Assembly: GCF_958295425.1 (NCBI RefSeq)
Contig: NC_081143.1
Coordinates: 12,156,094 to 12,220,093 of the forward strand
Reading direction: 5' to 3'
Length of the DNA stretch: 64,000 bases
Origin: Solea solea
Lineage: Eukaryota; Chordata; Actinopteri; Pleuronectiformes; Soleidae
Positions 1 through 11,984 of this stretch are shown here, piece after piece. The notes below the pieces were generated by a model. It was not told the DNA's origin. It saw only the letters and a program-made list of their open reading frames with translations, and made no database searches. Position numbers and translations under genes: made by a program. Within the stretch, counting starts at the first letter, position 1, and each line of letters begins with the position of its first letter.

Positions 1-976
1 TTGCAGTATTTGCTTGTTGCACTCAGTGGAAGAATGGTGTAGTTTCCTCATCATTCCACTTCTCATCTGTTGTTTTCTCCAGTGCAGTGAAAAGCTAAAG
101 CTGGTGTGACATTTCAGTCATGTGACTTCTAAACGTCATCTTTTATCTGCTCAATCTTTTTGCAAGCATAAAAACTTTCATGCAATATTTGAAATTTTTC
201 AATTAAATTTAATTTCTTTGTTTAATGTACAAATCCAAACATGCAGATATCTAATTTACATCTCAAATTAGTAGATGAAGATTCTTAGAGAGTCAACAAT
301 GAGCATTTATTTCATTTTTAACAGAAACGTTTTACTTTGAATTCTGTGAGGATGCCGAGTGACGTCCATTTGTTGCTATTTGATTATGTGTACGGCAATT
401 TAGCCAACACCTCTCAAAACGTTCTGTCAAAGTGTGAAAACCGGAGAGCATAAAACAAGTGGATATAATATTCTGGTCTTTCGGTTGAAGCTAAAGAGGA
501 AATAATAATACATTAGATAGCCACTAGGGGGCAACTCCAGTGGCATGGTGCCGACCAAGTCATGAATCTCGAGGCTTCAAAACAAGAGTTTAGATTCTTA
601 TGAGTCATGATCCAAGGATTCAGGGAGGAGACCTAACAACCTTTGTTCTAAATCTCTCTTTTTTTTGTCATAATATTAAAGTTAGATCACATTAAAACTG
701 ACTTAACCAAAAGGAAATTAGATGCAAACATTTAAAAGGGAAAGAGATGAGCGATGACTTGTGCTTTGAATGATTCCATAGAGGGATAGAAAAAACACAA
801 TAGAAAAAGCTGCTGAGTTTATAAGAAGAGCAGCAGTGACCAGTCTGAGACAACAAATCCATGTAGCATTTTATAAATAAGTAATAAGTAGTGTTGTCAA
901 AATTCAGTTATTTTGAATTAATTAAAAAACTATTCAACACAGCCACATTTTGTTTCCTGTAGAAATCGAACACAAA
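1..976. other. Gene-free AT-rich stretch
   Basis: I see no exon-like reading frame with flanking splice sites here. A short motif around 520-545 (CACTAGGGGGCAACTCC) resembles the ends of short interspersed fish repeats, but the boundaries cannot be set. The rest is unremarkable AT-rich DNA. Confidence 0.5.
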
Positions 977-1357
977 CAGGTCTCAAACCCACGGCCTGCA
1001 GGCCACATGTGGCCCTCCAATCGATGTCATGTGGCCCGCCACTTAATGTCATTAAAGTCATAATGGACTCATTTCTGTATATTGTTTTGAGTAATAGATT
1101 CTGATTTTGCATCATAAATATATTATATCGATTCATATCAACACAGGCACTATTATTTTGAAATTCAGTGAAACATTTATATTGTAATATCATGATGGAA
1201 TATTGTGATACAATTATAAGCTCATATTTCCCACAGCTGCAGAACAGTTTTTTCTTTTTCCCTCCAAAAAAGTTAGACTTTTTTTTCACTTGACCAAGCC
1301 TGACTGGCCAGACTAGGTGCTTGGTGACCTTAGGGTCATCTGAGTTTAAGACCACTG
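977..1357. mobile_element. hAT-like non-autonomous element (MITE)
   Basis: The left end reads CAGGTCTCAAAC and the right end, read on the minus strand, reads CAGTGGTCTTAAAC, so the ends are imperfect inverted copies of a hAT-type terminus. Just inside the left end is GGCCTGCAGGCCACATGTGG, then a second GTGGCCCGCC, a composition I associate with hAT-derived repeats of fish. A 141-codon open frame on the minus strand within it has no recognisable domain. I could not identify a clean 8-bp target-site duplication, so family and exact ends are inferred. Confidence 0.45.
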
Positions 1358-4300
1358 CACGACACCATCCAAGGCATAAAATCTGACTTTAAAAAGTTGT
1401 CTGACAGGCTTGGTCTGTGGTACAGGAGCACTTTATTTGTGGGCAAATAATGAAACATGTGGGTGAGAAGCTAAATAATACTTTGGCTAACTGGACGCCA
1501 CTAAACACAGTCACCAAATTAACATTTTAGAGGACGTCGGACGGAGAGAAATCATTCTAACAGCATGTTTCACTCTCCATTATGTCCCAAACATTATAAT
1601 CATAAGGGTGAAGATGTGTCATTGTTATTCTTACAGGAGACAACTATAGACTTTCGACATTTTCAGACCTTTTTCCAGAAGAAAAACTAACCAATTAGAT
1701 AGAAAAAATAGTCCAAATATTAAAGGTAAAGTGATTGTTTTTAAGTGTGGTCACAGAGTCCGTGCTCTGACTGCACTGTGTACTTGCCCATAAGGCAGAC
1801 AGACAGACTCAGTGTAAACAGGGCTGCCAGCGAGGGACAAGAGAGGAAAAACAGATTTAAATCCTCACCTTATGAAGTCTCTGTCTGCTGATGTGTACAA
1901 CAGTCAGTGTCTCACACAAACACATACACGTAAGTTTAGGTCACTTGTGGCACAAAGGAGGCTTTTTAAGCACAGACGTTATAAAACAACACAGTTAAAG
2001 CTACTGTGCTGTTGGTTGATAAACTTCTGTTTTCTGTCTACTGGCAAAATCAAGTGGGAATTTATTTCTAAATGTAACATGCACTTAAACTGGAGTAGAT
2101 TTAATTCAGTGATGTTGATGAACTTGAAAATCCTGAATGATCACTGACATCACTCATGTAAAATAATCATCAGTTGCAGTGGTTCACTAAAGAATATGAA
2201 ACTTCACTAAACCCAAAAGAACAGGCAGAAACCACACGGACTCTCACTCTCACTGACCCGCTCTCTCCTCACACCGTGTGCATCCTGACAGGTAGTAAAT
2301 ATCCTGCTGTGCATCTCTATCTATGGAAGCTGCCAGCAGACAGATGCTTGCGTGGTTTTCCCCGTAGACTTCCTGGCGACTCTCTCCAATTCCTGCTATA
2401 TCATCATCAGTGCGTCCTCATAAAAAAGTGCCAAACCAGGCGGCCCAGTGTTTAGACTGGCACACCGCCGCCTACGTTTACTTTAAATAAGCATTAAATC
2501 CAATGACGCCAGGCTGTGCGCTGTGTTTTCTGTGAGTCACATGGGCCAACGCTGTACAGCTGATGCTAGAGAAGAGATAAAGCTGTTTAAATTCAAGTTA
2601 AGTGACAAGACAAGAGCGGGTGGTTATTCTTAGACAAAGGTTTCCAAAGGCAGCTCCAGAGATCTTTGAAGAGTTTCCATCCAAGAATATCTGGATGATT
2701 TTCAGCTTGATCTAAACTGAGATTTGTCAAGAGGGATGAGAATCTGGCAGTGGAATTGTTCTGTAACTCCATGAAAACAAGCCTTTATTTTTGGGCACTG
2801 TCTCTGTCCTTAACCATTGGTGGCACCAACACCAACAAAACAACATTCTGGAATCTTCTTGAAATAGTCAAGAAGGCCTGGATATTAAATCGTTTCCACG
2901 ATGCCTGGCACTCTGGTCCAGATCGGTACTTTATGTTTTATCCATTTTATTTGATGTGAGATGTCAAAAGAAACATAAGTGATCTTTGTATTTGCTGTTT
3001 CTTGAAAAAGATTCCCATCTAAAACACTGTAGTATATATGCCAGGCCTCTACGTGGCGCTGTAGCACGGCTACAGGAATACAAATCTTTCATAACAAAGT
3101 TTTATTCCAACATAAGTACAATCACATAAACAGAAAGAGAGAATGAAGAGTCAGGGCGACAAAGGAACAAACAAAAGTGAATGTAAGAGCAAGAGAGAGG
3201 TGGGACTATGACTATGTTACTGTGGTCGTCTACGTAAAAACAAAAGGGCGTTGTGTAAAGATTTCGCAACCGTGGGACAGATTTTCAAAATATAGCATGT
3301 CCTCTACAAAAAATGAAAATGCAGATGCGATAACAAAACTGGTTTTCTCTGAATGAGACAGAGAGTGGACAAGTTTCCCACCTCCTGCGTGCTGGACCCA
3401 GACAGAGACATCAACCCAACATCCACCTCATATTTGTCTCAGGCAATATCTGAAAACAGCTGTAATCAATGACTTCTAATGTGGGGCTGAAATTCTGGTC
3501 TGGATGCAAATTGTTTTTGTTTGGATACACCGTTTGTGGATGTAGCCTCAAGGTCGGGGTGGGGCCGGCCCTTTTTGCCCCCGAGCATCTGAAATGCCTT
3601 GAAACGTCCCTGGGTGTTGAAAGTGCAACATGTATCAGTTAAAGAGTCAGATGTTTATCTGCAGCAGGAGAGCTTTTTGTGCTTCGGTGTGCCTCAGGGA
3701 TCCTGAGTGGCACCTCTGACATTTTTGTTTGTGTGTGTCTGTGTGTGTGTGTGTGCCTGTGTGTCTGTGTGTCATCATGTTTGAAAGCTCATAGAGGGCT
3801 GTGGGTGTTTTTTTTTTTTCTGCGGCAGAGTGTGGACACAGATAAATGTCCATCAGGAGGAAGGAGGAGGTTGTTGAGCTTGTACGAGCTGACTGGTGCT
3901 GACAGAGGTGGAAGGAAGACTCTGACCTCTGTGGAGCTTCTGTTTTATCTGACACACAAACACAGATAAGCCAGTGAAATAAAAAGGGTTAAAAAATGTT
4001 AAAAAATAAGCATTTTTTTTTTACTTTTCATTAATAAAGTGACTAATTATAAGTTATTATATGTGTGTATATATGTATGTATGTATATGTTTCTGCTTTT
4101 GTTTCCACTGCTGTTATATTATAGCATTAGCAGGTCTATGATCAGCAGAATATCCTCAAAAAAAGCATGCACTTGTAATGTTTCAGGTTATTATCACTGC
4201 AAACACGTGAGATTATGTTTGAGTCAATTTAAAGAAGATTATATTGAGATTTGGATTTGTTTCCATTGTGATAGAGTTTTGTTGTTAGGGTTGTTCAGAT

Positions 4301-4456
4301 GTTCCTGAACATGACGCACTGATGGTATCTCCCTCTCTATCTGTGTGTGTGTGTGTGTGTGTGTATGTTATAGGTGATGGGGAAGGTAACAATAGGAAAC
4401 GCTACACCTCTTGTCTGCTGTCATTTGCGGCCCAGCGGAGGCGCCAGGCGGCTCTG

Positions 4457-4502
<46 letters not shown>

Positions 4503-5420
4503 AGTATGTGTTTCAGGTCTATTCAGACTTTATAACATACTCATAACCAAGTGAGGGAATAATAATAATAGTAATAATAATAATAATGATGATAATAATA
4601 ATAATATATAAAAACATAATAATAAATAAAAAATCTTCCAAAAGGCAGATAAAAATAAACATAAAATACAAATAACTGTAGGCGTTGTCTTCGTTGTCTT
4701 AGATTTTTTTATTGTGATCCATAAAAATCACATGACTGACTCCTCCTCTTCTGTATATTATATATACAGTTTGTGTCCAAACTCTGTATCAATGTCTTCA
4801 CAGAAGTAAAGTGCACTGAGGTTTGGTGAGGTTTTCAGTCTCTGCTTCCCTAAACATGTTGAATATTCTTATGTCAATAATATATTTTATAATCAATTCA
4901 CAATCTATTAAACTTCAATTGTTAAAAAAAAAAAAAAAAAACAATAATAATAATTACATGTATACATAAATATCATTTTTTTTTACAGGAACATTTAGAA
5001 TACACAGATTTCCTGATTTCTTTTGTTTTTGTTCTTTATATTTTGGTCTGATGAAAGAACATGTGTGTGTGTGTATGTGTGTTTTCAATCACGGTAATTA
5101 TAACAAAAATAAATTACGTTTATGAATTGAAATCGTGGAAATATGCCTAATATTATAATGTTTCCGCCTTGAGATAATGTTTGTTATGATTTGGTTTGAC
5201 ACAAATTAAAATGTCTTTGATTTTTGCGCCTGAAATGTTTTTTTTCCTAATTTGCCCGTTTTTATTTTTTAAATTAAATTTGAAACTGTGTGATTTACTT
5301 AACAAACATCAATATAATAAATAAAATGATATAAGAATCCCTAAAACTCTCATATTTAGTTTTTCTTAACATAACCTTTTTTATAGACATACGTGTGTGT
5401 GTGAATGTTTGAATGACTTG
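1358..5420. other. Gene-free stretch with microsatellites
   Basis: No coding exon recognised on either strand. Contains TG runs at about 3728-3773 and 4341-4366, a GA run at 4460-4500, ATA/AAT-rich DNA at 4560-4640 and a poly-A run at 4925-4941. Open frames here are short and built from simple repeats, so I do not call them genes. Confidence 0.5.
4460..4500. repeat. (GA)n microsatellite
   Basis: About 20 uninterrupted AG dinucleotides after a moderately GC-rich segment. Confidence 0.9.
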
Positions 5421-5434
5421 ACTCTGCGCTGTTT

Positions 5435-5640
5435 CTCTGTCCAGCGCGTCCGTGCGTAAAAGTTCGCGCGTCGCGGCGCCTGCGGCTCAAAGGCTACTCG
5501 TGCGCGCGTGTGCCCGCGCGTGCTCGCGTGTGTTTAGATAGCAGAGGCTTGTAGCCAGTAATAGCTCCATTAGGCCGAGTGGGAAGACACTATCTCAGTG
5601 ATCCGTAACGTCTATGTCCGCCCGCCTGCAGGAGGCCGGC
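5435..5640. promoter_or_regulatory. CpG-dense island without an obvious gene
   Basis: Between 5440 and 5530 the sequence is packed with CG dinucleotides, many within alternating CGCG/TGCG strings, in the middle of an AT-rich region. In vertebrates such CpG density usually marks a promoter or a developmental regulator. I see no start codon with a convincing downstream frame and no homeobox. It could be an untranslated first exon, a non-coding RNA promoter, or an enhancer. The call rests on base composition only. Confidence 0.35.
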
Positions 5641-5905
5641 AGTGGCGACACACTCGTCTCTTCTCCAGAAAATACAAGACAAAAGACAAGAGAGGAGAAA
5701 AGAAAAGTGTGTTCATTTTCATAATTACTCATTCTATTTGTTTCTATTTGTCCAGCAAATATAGAGGCTGCACTGACGCAACACTGAACACTGACTGACA
5801 AACATGTATGCGTAAAAAAACAGGAAAAAAGGATTTGCGTAAATGAAGGCGCTAATCTAAGATTCTCCTTCACATGTCTGAGTTGTTAAAGGTGTGAAAC
5901 TTCAT

Positions 5906-5945
5906 CTCTCTCTCTCTCTCTCTCTCTCTCCCTCTCTCTCTCCCT
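5906..5945. repeat. (TC)n microsatellite
   Basis: CT-dinucleotide tract with two CCC interruptions, lying about 275 bp before a TATA-like box at 6220. Confidence 0.85.
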
Positions 5946-6219
5946 CTGTGTTTATGATGGTGCCCGGCGCACTGTGTAAATCGTGGCGTTGAATGGTTTA
6001 CCTCATGGGACTTCTGTTTCTCGTTTTCTGTCACGCGGCACGCCAGCGCGCGCTGACAAACGAGCGACTTTTACCGGCAGAGGAATTCCTGATTAATGTG
6101 GGAAATGAAACGACAGTGAAACTGGATTGTTTCTTTTTTTTTTCTTCGTCTCATTTTAACCATGAAAATAAAGTTAATGATCTCCACCCTGCTGCAGACA
6201 TTAACAGCCCCACGCTCTG

Positions 6220-6227
6220 TATATAAA
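6220..6227 (+). promoter_or_regulatory. TATA-like box
   Basis: TATATAAA followed by a GC-richer segment (ACGCGCCACCGCAG). Spacing to a start site cannot be judged and no following gene is recognised. It may be chance in AT-rich DNA, but the CpG-rich flank and the CT tract upstream make it worth listing. Confidence 0.2.
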
Positions 6228-6399
6228 CGCGCCACCGCAGAGGAGATGGTGTCTCTCCACAGTGATGGATGAGTGTTTTGTTATTTTTTTTTACTTCTCA
6301 TATTGAGGAATAAACCTGGATGCAGGGAGGAGGCAGGAGGGAGGAGTGGAGGGGGGAAACGTGGACTCCAAAGCCTAAAGCCTCCACTTCCATTGTTAT

Positions 6400-6965
6400 T
6401 ACTGCAGAGGAAACAAGTCGTTACAGCCTCTGCGCCCTGATTTATCACCCTGTTGTTTCGCTTCCATGACGCTTGTTTGTGTCTAATTTGTTGAGGAGAA
6501 AAATATGCAGATGCATCCAGGTATTAGATTTATCCAACCTCTATAAGACTCTTGGGTTTTATCCCAGGGATTAGGTTACATTGTGTCAGGGTCTTCGCAG
6601 AGTGAGGCCTTTCTTTATGAAGAATCGTTCTCTCCAAGATAAACTCAAGCGATGTCATGGTTCCTGAGGAGAAGTCTCTCTGTCTGTGTATAAACTGGAG
6701 GGTATTAGTGCCTCAGAAAGAGGGAGGGGGGAGACAGACCACTCCATCACGGCACAGACAGTGCGGATTCCCTCTCTCCTGCACCATTAGAGCCCATTTT
6801 CTCTCTCCTTTATCAGCTCTCTATCTCCCAAACAGCATCCAGTCTGGCTGCTAAACAACCTGCCAAGGACTTAACCATCAGTCACTGCGGCCCGAGCTAA
6901 GACTGCCGAGCAGAGCCCGGGGGGCCAAGACAAGCCCACCGCCACTGTCCTCCATGTCCCGCCCA
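6400..6965. promoter_or_regulatory. Possible conserved non-coding element
   Basis: A roughly 560-bp unique stretch of balanced base composition, free of simple repeats, inside repeat-rich DNA. It contains GATA-type motifs (AGATAA near 6638, TTTATCAG near 6810) and no exon-like frame. Unique, non-coding, balanced-composition DNA beside a gene-poor region is typical of enhancers, but conservation cannot be seen from one sequence. Confidence 0.25.
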
Positions 6966-8620
6966 GGGATCAGGCTCCTTCTCTGGGACGCAAGACCAGG
7001 AAAAAACGCGAGTTTTTCCTTTAGATACCAAATGAAAAAAAGAAGAAGAAATAAAGATACCTGTGCGTTAAATGGCAGCAGTTAAAATCCAACATTTCCA
7101 TGGACGTGCATGCTTGTGGAAAAGTACAGTGTTTCCCTGAACGACAATAGCACTTTATTTTTTCTCATTAATTCTTATGAAAAAATAAAAATAATTATTA
7201 ATAATAAAGAGTCTTCTTTAAAAAAAATTAGAAATACAGAAAATAATAAAAATATATGTTGTAAAAATATGACACTAATGTGTGCACCTATTTAAATGAT
7301 TTAAATGTTCTTCATTCAGGGATTCGTGTAACTTTTAATCACACAGATGTTCTCTAGTTTCACTCTGAATGGTTTACATGTGGGTATTTTTCATCTGGCA
7401 ATTTATGCTTGAATATTTTATGAAATCTGAGCTCATTGAAAGACGGAGAAAATGTACTTTAAAGCCACAAAGAGGAAACAACAACGAACCCGAACCTGAA
7501 CCTGTTTATGATTAAATATTTGATACTCAACCTTCAAAGGATCTGCTTTTAAACTCATCACCCACGTTCTCTTTGTTTATCAAACCGCCACGTTTGTGGC
7601 ACATAGACTTACAGGAATCCTCCTCACTGTTTTATTTATTTATTTTTTAACTGTTTATGTTTTGTCTGCCTTTGTCTCTCCTGTCATTTAAAGATCCATT
7701 AGACGAACTCCGGATAGAAATGATCCTGTGAGCCAGCAGCAACCCACCAAACGATGCTGCTCTGCAGGAACTCATTCGTTCATAAGACACAGAGAAAGTT
7801 CCCATTCACACGACCTCTGTCAGCTCACATGAGTTATATCTCGGAATGAAAAAAGAAAAATCTCTGCAACTTGTCAAAATCAAATTTCAGTTTACTTGAA
7901 TTTTGTCCAAAGGCAGCAGATACAGAGTGTCTTTGGCCACTTCTGCTATTTTTCAAAAGAACAAATTAGTAGCCTATTATATCTTTGAAATAACCCTGCA
8001 GTCATTAGCTATTTATTTTTTAAATAAATTGAATATTTGTATATATATATATATGTATATATAATTCATGGACTCAGTGTGGGTACAAAAACAATTCAAG
8101 GCGGTTGAACTTAAAATAAAAGTTCATCTGCTGCCTTAAATATGTGAGACTGACTCAGACTGACTATTCACAAAGTTTCAACGCAGTAGATTTAGTTGTT
8201 TAACTGCTGTTTATATATTCATTCATTTATTTAACCAGGTAACAATACAAACAATGCAAAGTTTGTAAATGAAGTAGTCAACAAGCACTCATTTTTATGT
8301 CAAGTAATTTGAAGTCAAGTGTTGTCTAAAATATTAATTGAAAATGTAAAATCAATTATCTCATTGGCTTTTTTAAAACCAAACAGATTTAAAAAAAAAT
8401 ATATATATATATTTAAAAAAAAATACTTTATTTAAATTTGTCTTAAATGTGCAGCAATTATCATGATAATTGGTGTTAATGTTTTATGAGACAAGTGTCC
8501 GCTCTGTAACTTTATAATTTTAAATGATTAAATGAACATGTATTATGATCATAATTGTCAAAAATAATACAACACATGAATTGAAAAATTAGCAGATATT
8601 GGAAGACATATTATAAACTT
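6966..8620. other. AT-rich gene-free stretch
   Basis: Mostly AT-rich with AT runs at 8039-8060 and 8399-8412. A more balanced unique segment at about 7680-7850 may be regulatory. No coding exon is seen. Confidence 0.4.
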
Positions 8621-8621
8621 C

Positions 8622-9195
8622 ACTTGGTGACTTTTACGCACGGGTGGCACCGTTTGGCGCGCTCGCAAATCATGTCACGTGGCGTTGACTTGCCAGTTAC
8701 CCCCACACCTCAGCCAGTGGACGGAGAGCCCGGACCGTTGCTGTTCCCTCAGCGGCTCTGCGGTGTGTTTAGGCGGAGGAAGAGTCTGTTTCCTGGATCA
8801 GGCTAAACACGGGCCTCCGGAGCGCCGCACTCAGGCGCGACCGGGCCGCCTCTGACCGGATGGACACTGGCAATACATCACTTTCGAGGCCCCACAGCTG
8901 GGGAGGCTCCGGACCAGAAGCCAAGGGCCCACTGCACCACTGCTGCTGCTCGGCGGTTTGTCATGCTTACGCCCGCGGAATGACAGCGGCTGAGGCAGCA
9001 GCAGCAGCAGCAGGGTGGAAGGTGGCGGGTAGAGGATGTTTATAGCTGCTTCTCAGCGAAGTTTCCTGCCATTAACTTTCACTTTCACTGCAGGGCAGAC
9101 ATTTACAAGACCTCCATCTCTCAGCTGAAGTCTCAGCATCAGCACACATGGACTTGAGCTGGCACTTAATCCAACACTCTCACTTTAATTAGAAA
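8622..9195. promoter_or_regulatory. GC-richer unique island, possible enhancer or promoter
   Basis: GC content rises sharply here, with several CG dinucleotides (CGCACGGGTGGCACC, CTCCGGAGCGCCGCAC) and a GCA/CAG run at 8997-9015. The 3' part (9035-9190) carries TTTATAGCTGC and GGCACTTAATCC; CACTTAA is the complement of the NK2-class core TTAAGTG. Short open frames cross the island but have no splice context and no recognisable domain. A developmental enhancer is one possibility; an untranslated exon is another. Confidence 0.3.
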
Positions 9196-9850
9196 TCATT
9201 TTTTAAATATTTTTAATTTAATTAATAGACTATTAGACTAGAGTATAGACTAGAATATTTTGACTTTATTCCAGATCTTTATTTTGACTCCAGATACTGC
9301 ATTCGGTTGACATCACATTAGGCTGAAATGACTCAGATGTTGTTATTTCATTGTTTATTTTATTTCTCCTGAGTATGAGTACTTTTTTGTCTTAAAGATT
9401 TCATATCAGTAATACACAGTAACAATAACAATACTACTACTAATAATCATCATCATCATCATCATCATTTTAATAGTAATAATCACATAAATTAAGTTTG
9501 TTCAGACTGACACTTTACACTTAACTGTATATGAAATGTGTTCACATGAACATTTAGAGCTGACTCTAAATGACAAATACATAAATTCACACAGTCATTT
9601 GTAATTGAATATGAACTGATCATGAGTACACGTTTCATGTAATAAAATGTAAAACTACAACGCTGAAATAATAGAAGTGAGTAAAAGGGGGAAAAGGTGA
9701 CATTAGAAGTGGACAAATATGAGGCTGTAAAAATGTTTGAGTAAAGTGAAGGAACTTGTGACAGAGGTTGTGTTTTCCTGAAACTGTGTGTCTGTTTCCA
9801 CGCAGTTTATAGTGTTGATGGTGAGGCCTCAGGATTATTTCTGCTGCACA
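9196..9850. other. AT-rich gene-free stretch
   Basis: No exon recognised. Contains an (ATC)n run around 9448-9468. Confidence 0.4.
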
Positions 9851-9853
9851 TCA

Positions 9854-9873
9854 TGCTCTCTCTCTCTTACTCT

Positions 9874-9912
<39 letters not shown>

Positions 9913-9932
9913 CGTGTGTGTGTTTGTGTAAG
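9854..9932. repeat. Compound (TC)n-(TG)n microsatellite
   Basis: A CT stretch passes directly into more than 20 TG units, then interrupted TGCG units. It sits at the 5' edge of an interspersed repeat copy. Confidence 0.9.
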
Positions 9933-10220
9933 ACAGTACCTTGGGCTGTGTATGAAGGGTGTTTCACATGTGTTCTTGTATTTGTTACTTCTTTCTGACA
10001 TTATTTCTCATCAACACTGCACCATGGTCCTCATGGAGACCAAGACCTGGTCCTAATGAGGTCGGACATCATGCCTGAGGAACTGGTTAAGTTTAAGACT
10101 AGGCTAGGATTAAGGTTAAAATTAGCTAGCTATAAACTCAATCTGTCCAAATGAATGCACGTCAGTGCAGTGTCCTGAGAAGAATAGCTCTGCAAAACTG
10201 TGTGTGTGTGTGTGTGTGTC
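9933..10220 (+). repeat. TG-flanked interspersed repeat, copy 1
   Basis: A stretch with ATGGTCCTCATGGAGACC, then a GGTTAAGTTTAAGACTAGG-type segment, then CAGTGCAGTGTCCTGAGAAG, closing in a TG run. The same order of parts recurs at 21405-21660 (same strand) and 19235-19425 (opposite strand). I recognise this as a common non-autonomous repeat of teleosts, but cannot name its family. Confidence 0.5.
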
Positions 10221-10900
10221 AGGTGTTGTGGGATTGAGTTTCATCTGAACTGAACTTGATGCTGTAACTCAGTCCAGTAATGAGTCTGTTGAGCATGTAA
10301 TTAGGTGTGAGTTGTGTAATGATGCTGGTAGAACTCTGTGTGACACGTGTGTGTGTGTGTGTGTTTTACACCATAGGACCATCCCTCGGGTATGTACAGT
10401 ATATTGTGTTCTAGTGCTGTCCATCCTGTTGTTGTCTCTTAACTTAAAGGTCAGTGGTCATGTTGTATGAAATCACTCAAATATTATAGTGCGCAACATG
10501 AAACTTCACCTGTAAATGTTGATACATTTGACATTAAACATAAGGTCAGTTATTTTGTTTCTGAAACTCTTTTTATAACATTATTTGTTGAAATTATTGC
10601 ACTTACCATCGATAAATTAAGTTGCCTGAAAAAAATGGGGAAAAAAAGGAATTGTCTGTATGACCAGTCATTTTATTCAAACCACATGGAACAGGCAATT
10701 TAGTTATTAGAATACTTATTAGAATAAGGAAAAATATACAGGTGGTATTTACATAAGGTGTAAATGGTTTGTATATTCAGTGGAGTCAGTGTAGCAGCAT
10801 CTTCAGAAACACAATAATATAGAAATGTGCTAGCAGGATATACAAAAGTGTAAATTACAGTAGATCAACGTCAAGTTTGTTAAGTTTAGTCACTCATGTC
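10221..10900. other. Gene-free stretch
   Basis: No exon or clear repeat apart from a TG run at 10350-10365. Confidence 0.4.
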
Positions 10901-11320
10901 TTGTTTTCTTATGCACTTCCTGTTTTATTTTGTATTCACCTTTTTCCTCTCGTTTCAGAACCTGACTTCCTTCCCTTGTTTGATTTCCCGCCATGGTGAT
11001 TGTCTGCCCCGCCCCTGATTGTATTCACCTGTTACCACTTACCTCCTGCTTAAATAGTCCTGGTCTTCCTCTGTCATGTAACCAGTTTGTGTTGTTTGGT
11101 CCAAGAGTTATGTTGTCAAGTTTTCCCTGGCAAGTTATTCATGATTCTCTGCTTTAGTTTACTCGACTTGAGATTTGTTTGATCGTCATGTTTTTTGATC
11201 CTCCTTGTGAGCGTTTTTTGCTTATATTCTTATTAAGTTAACTTTTTGTTAAACTTAACACTGACTTCGAGTCAGTGTGCATTTGAGTCCACCAGTCTCG
11301 TGTCTTAAAGCATGACAATT
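10900..11320 (+). mobile_element. LTR-like or non-autonomous element fragment
   Basis: A 400-bp block with CACTTCCTGTTTTATTTTG, a CACCTGTTACC segment, TTAAATAGTCCTGGTC (TATA-like and start-site-like) and an end containing GCATTTGAGTCCACC. A shorter relative lies at 42085-42300 with the same CTTCCTG...TGTTTTATTTTG and TTCACCTGTG parts. The arrangement resembles the LTR of a fish retrotransposon, but no second LTR or internal region is seen. Confidence 0.35.
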
Positions 11321-11581
11321 TTCTTTCACATTTGTTGTCCCCATGGTTTTAACTCCCCTTTATGTTGAACATTAGACCTCATTTTCCTTATTGTAAGCTT
11401 TCAAAAGACGTTCTTAAAGCTCACAGATGCTTTGGCCCCAGCGTGTTTGTTAACCTTCTGAATTTGATTTGAGCTTTTTGTGCTTTTATGTGGACGTGCA
11501 GCTTGAAAATGAGTGAAATCTGTCCTGATGTTTCTATGTTCTCTATATGTATTTTCTCATCATCATGCCTTACACAAGTTG

Positions 11582-11584
<3 letters not shown>

Positions 11585-11632
<48 letters not shown>

Positions 11633-11660
11633 GTATATATATAGAGTATATATACTATAT
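11585..11660. repeat. (AT)n microsatellite
   Basis: Long AT alternation with a few TATACA and TATGTA interruptions; can fold on itself. Confidence 0.9.
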
Positions 11661-11736
11661 ATAAAAGAATCCACATTTACAAGGGATGTTTTTGTGGTAT
11701 TTTACATTTTGCATGTGACTGTGCATGTGCATGTGT

Positions 11737-11738
<2 letters not shown>

Positions 11739-11776
<38 letters not shown>
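11739..11776. repeat. (TG)n microsatellite
   Basis: Uninterrupted TG run. Together with the CA run 130 bp downstream it forms an inverted-repeat pair. Confidence 0.85.
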
Positions 11777-11778
<2 letters not shown>

Positions 11779-11903
11779 GGAATGGGAGAGAGAGAGACCC
11801 TTTGACCTGCAGTGAGTAAGTGGATTAGGCAGCTCATATGTACAGTACAGTGTAGAGTCATTCTGCAGGTATAATCATCAGCAGAGGTAAGGTATCTGCT
11901 ACC

Positions 11904-11984
11904 ACACACACACACACACACTCCCACACACCCACCTACCCACACACGCACACACACACACGCACACACACACACACACACACA
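11904..11984. repeat. (CA)n microsatellite, interrupted
   Basis: CA units broken by CCCACC and CGCA units. It is complementary to the TG run at 11739-11776. Confidence 0.85.
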
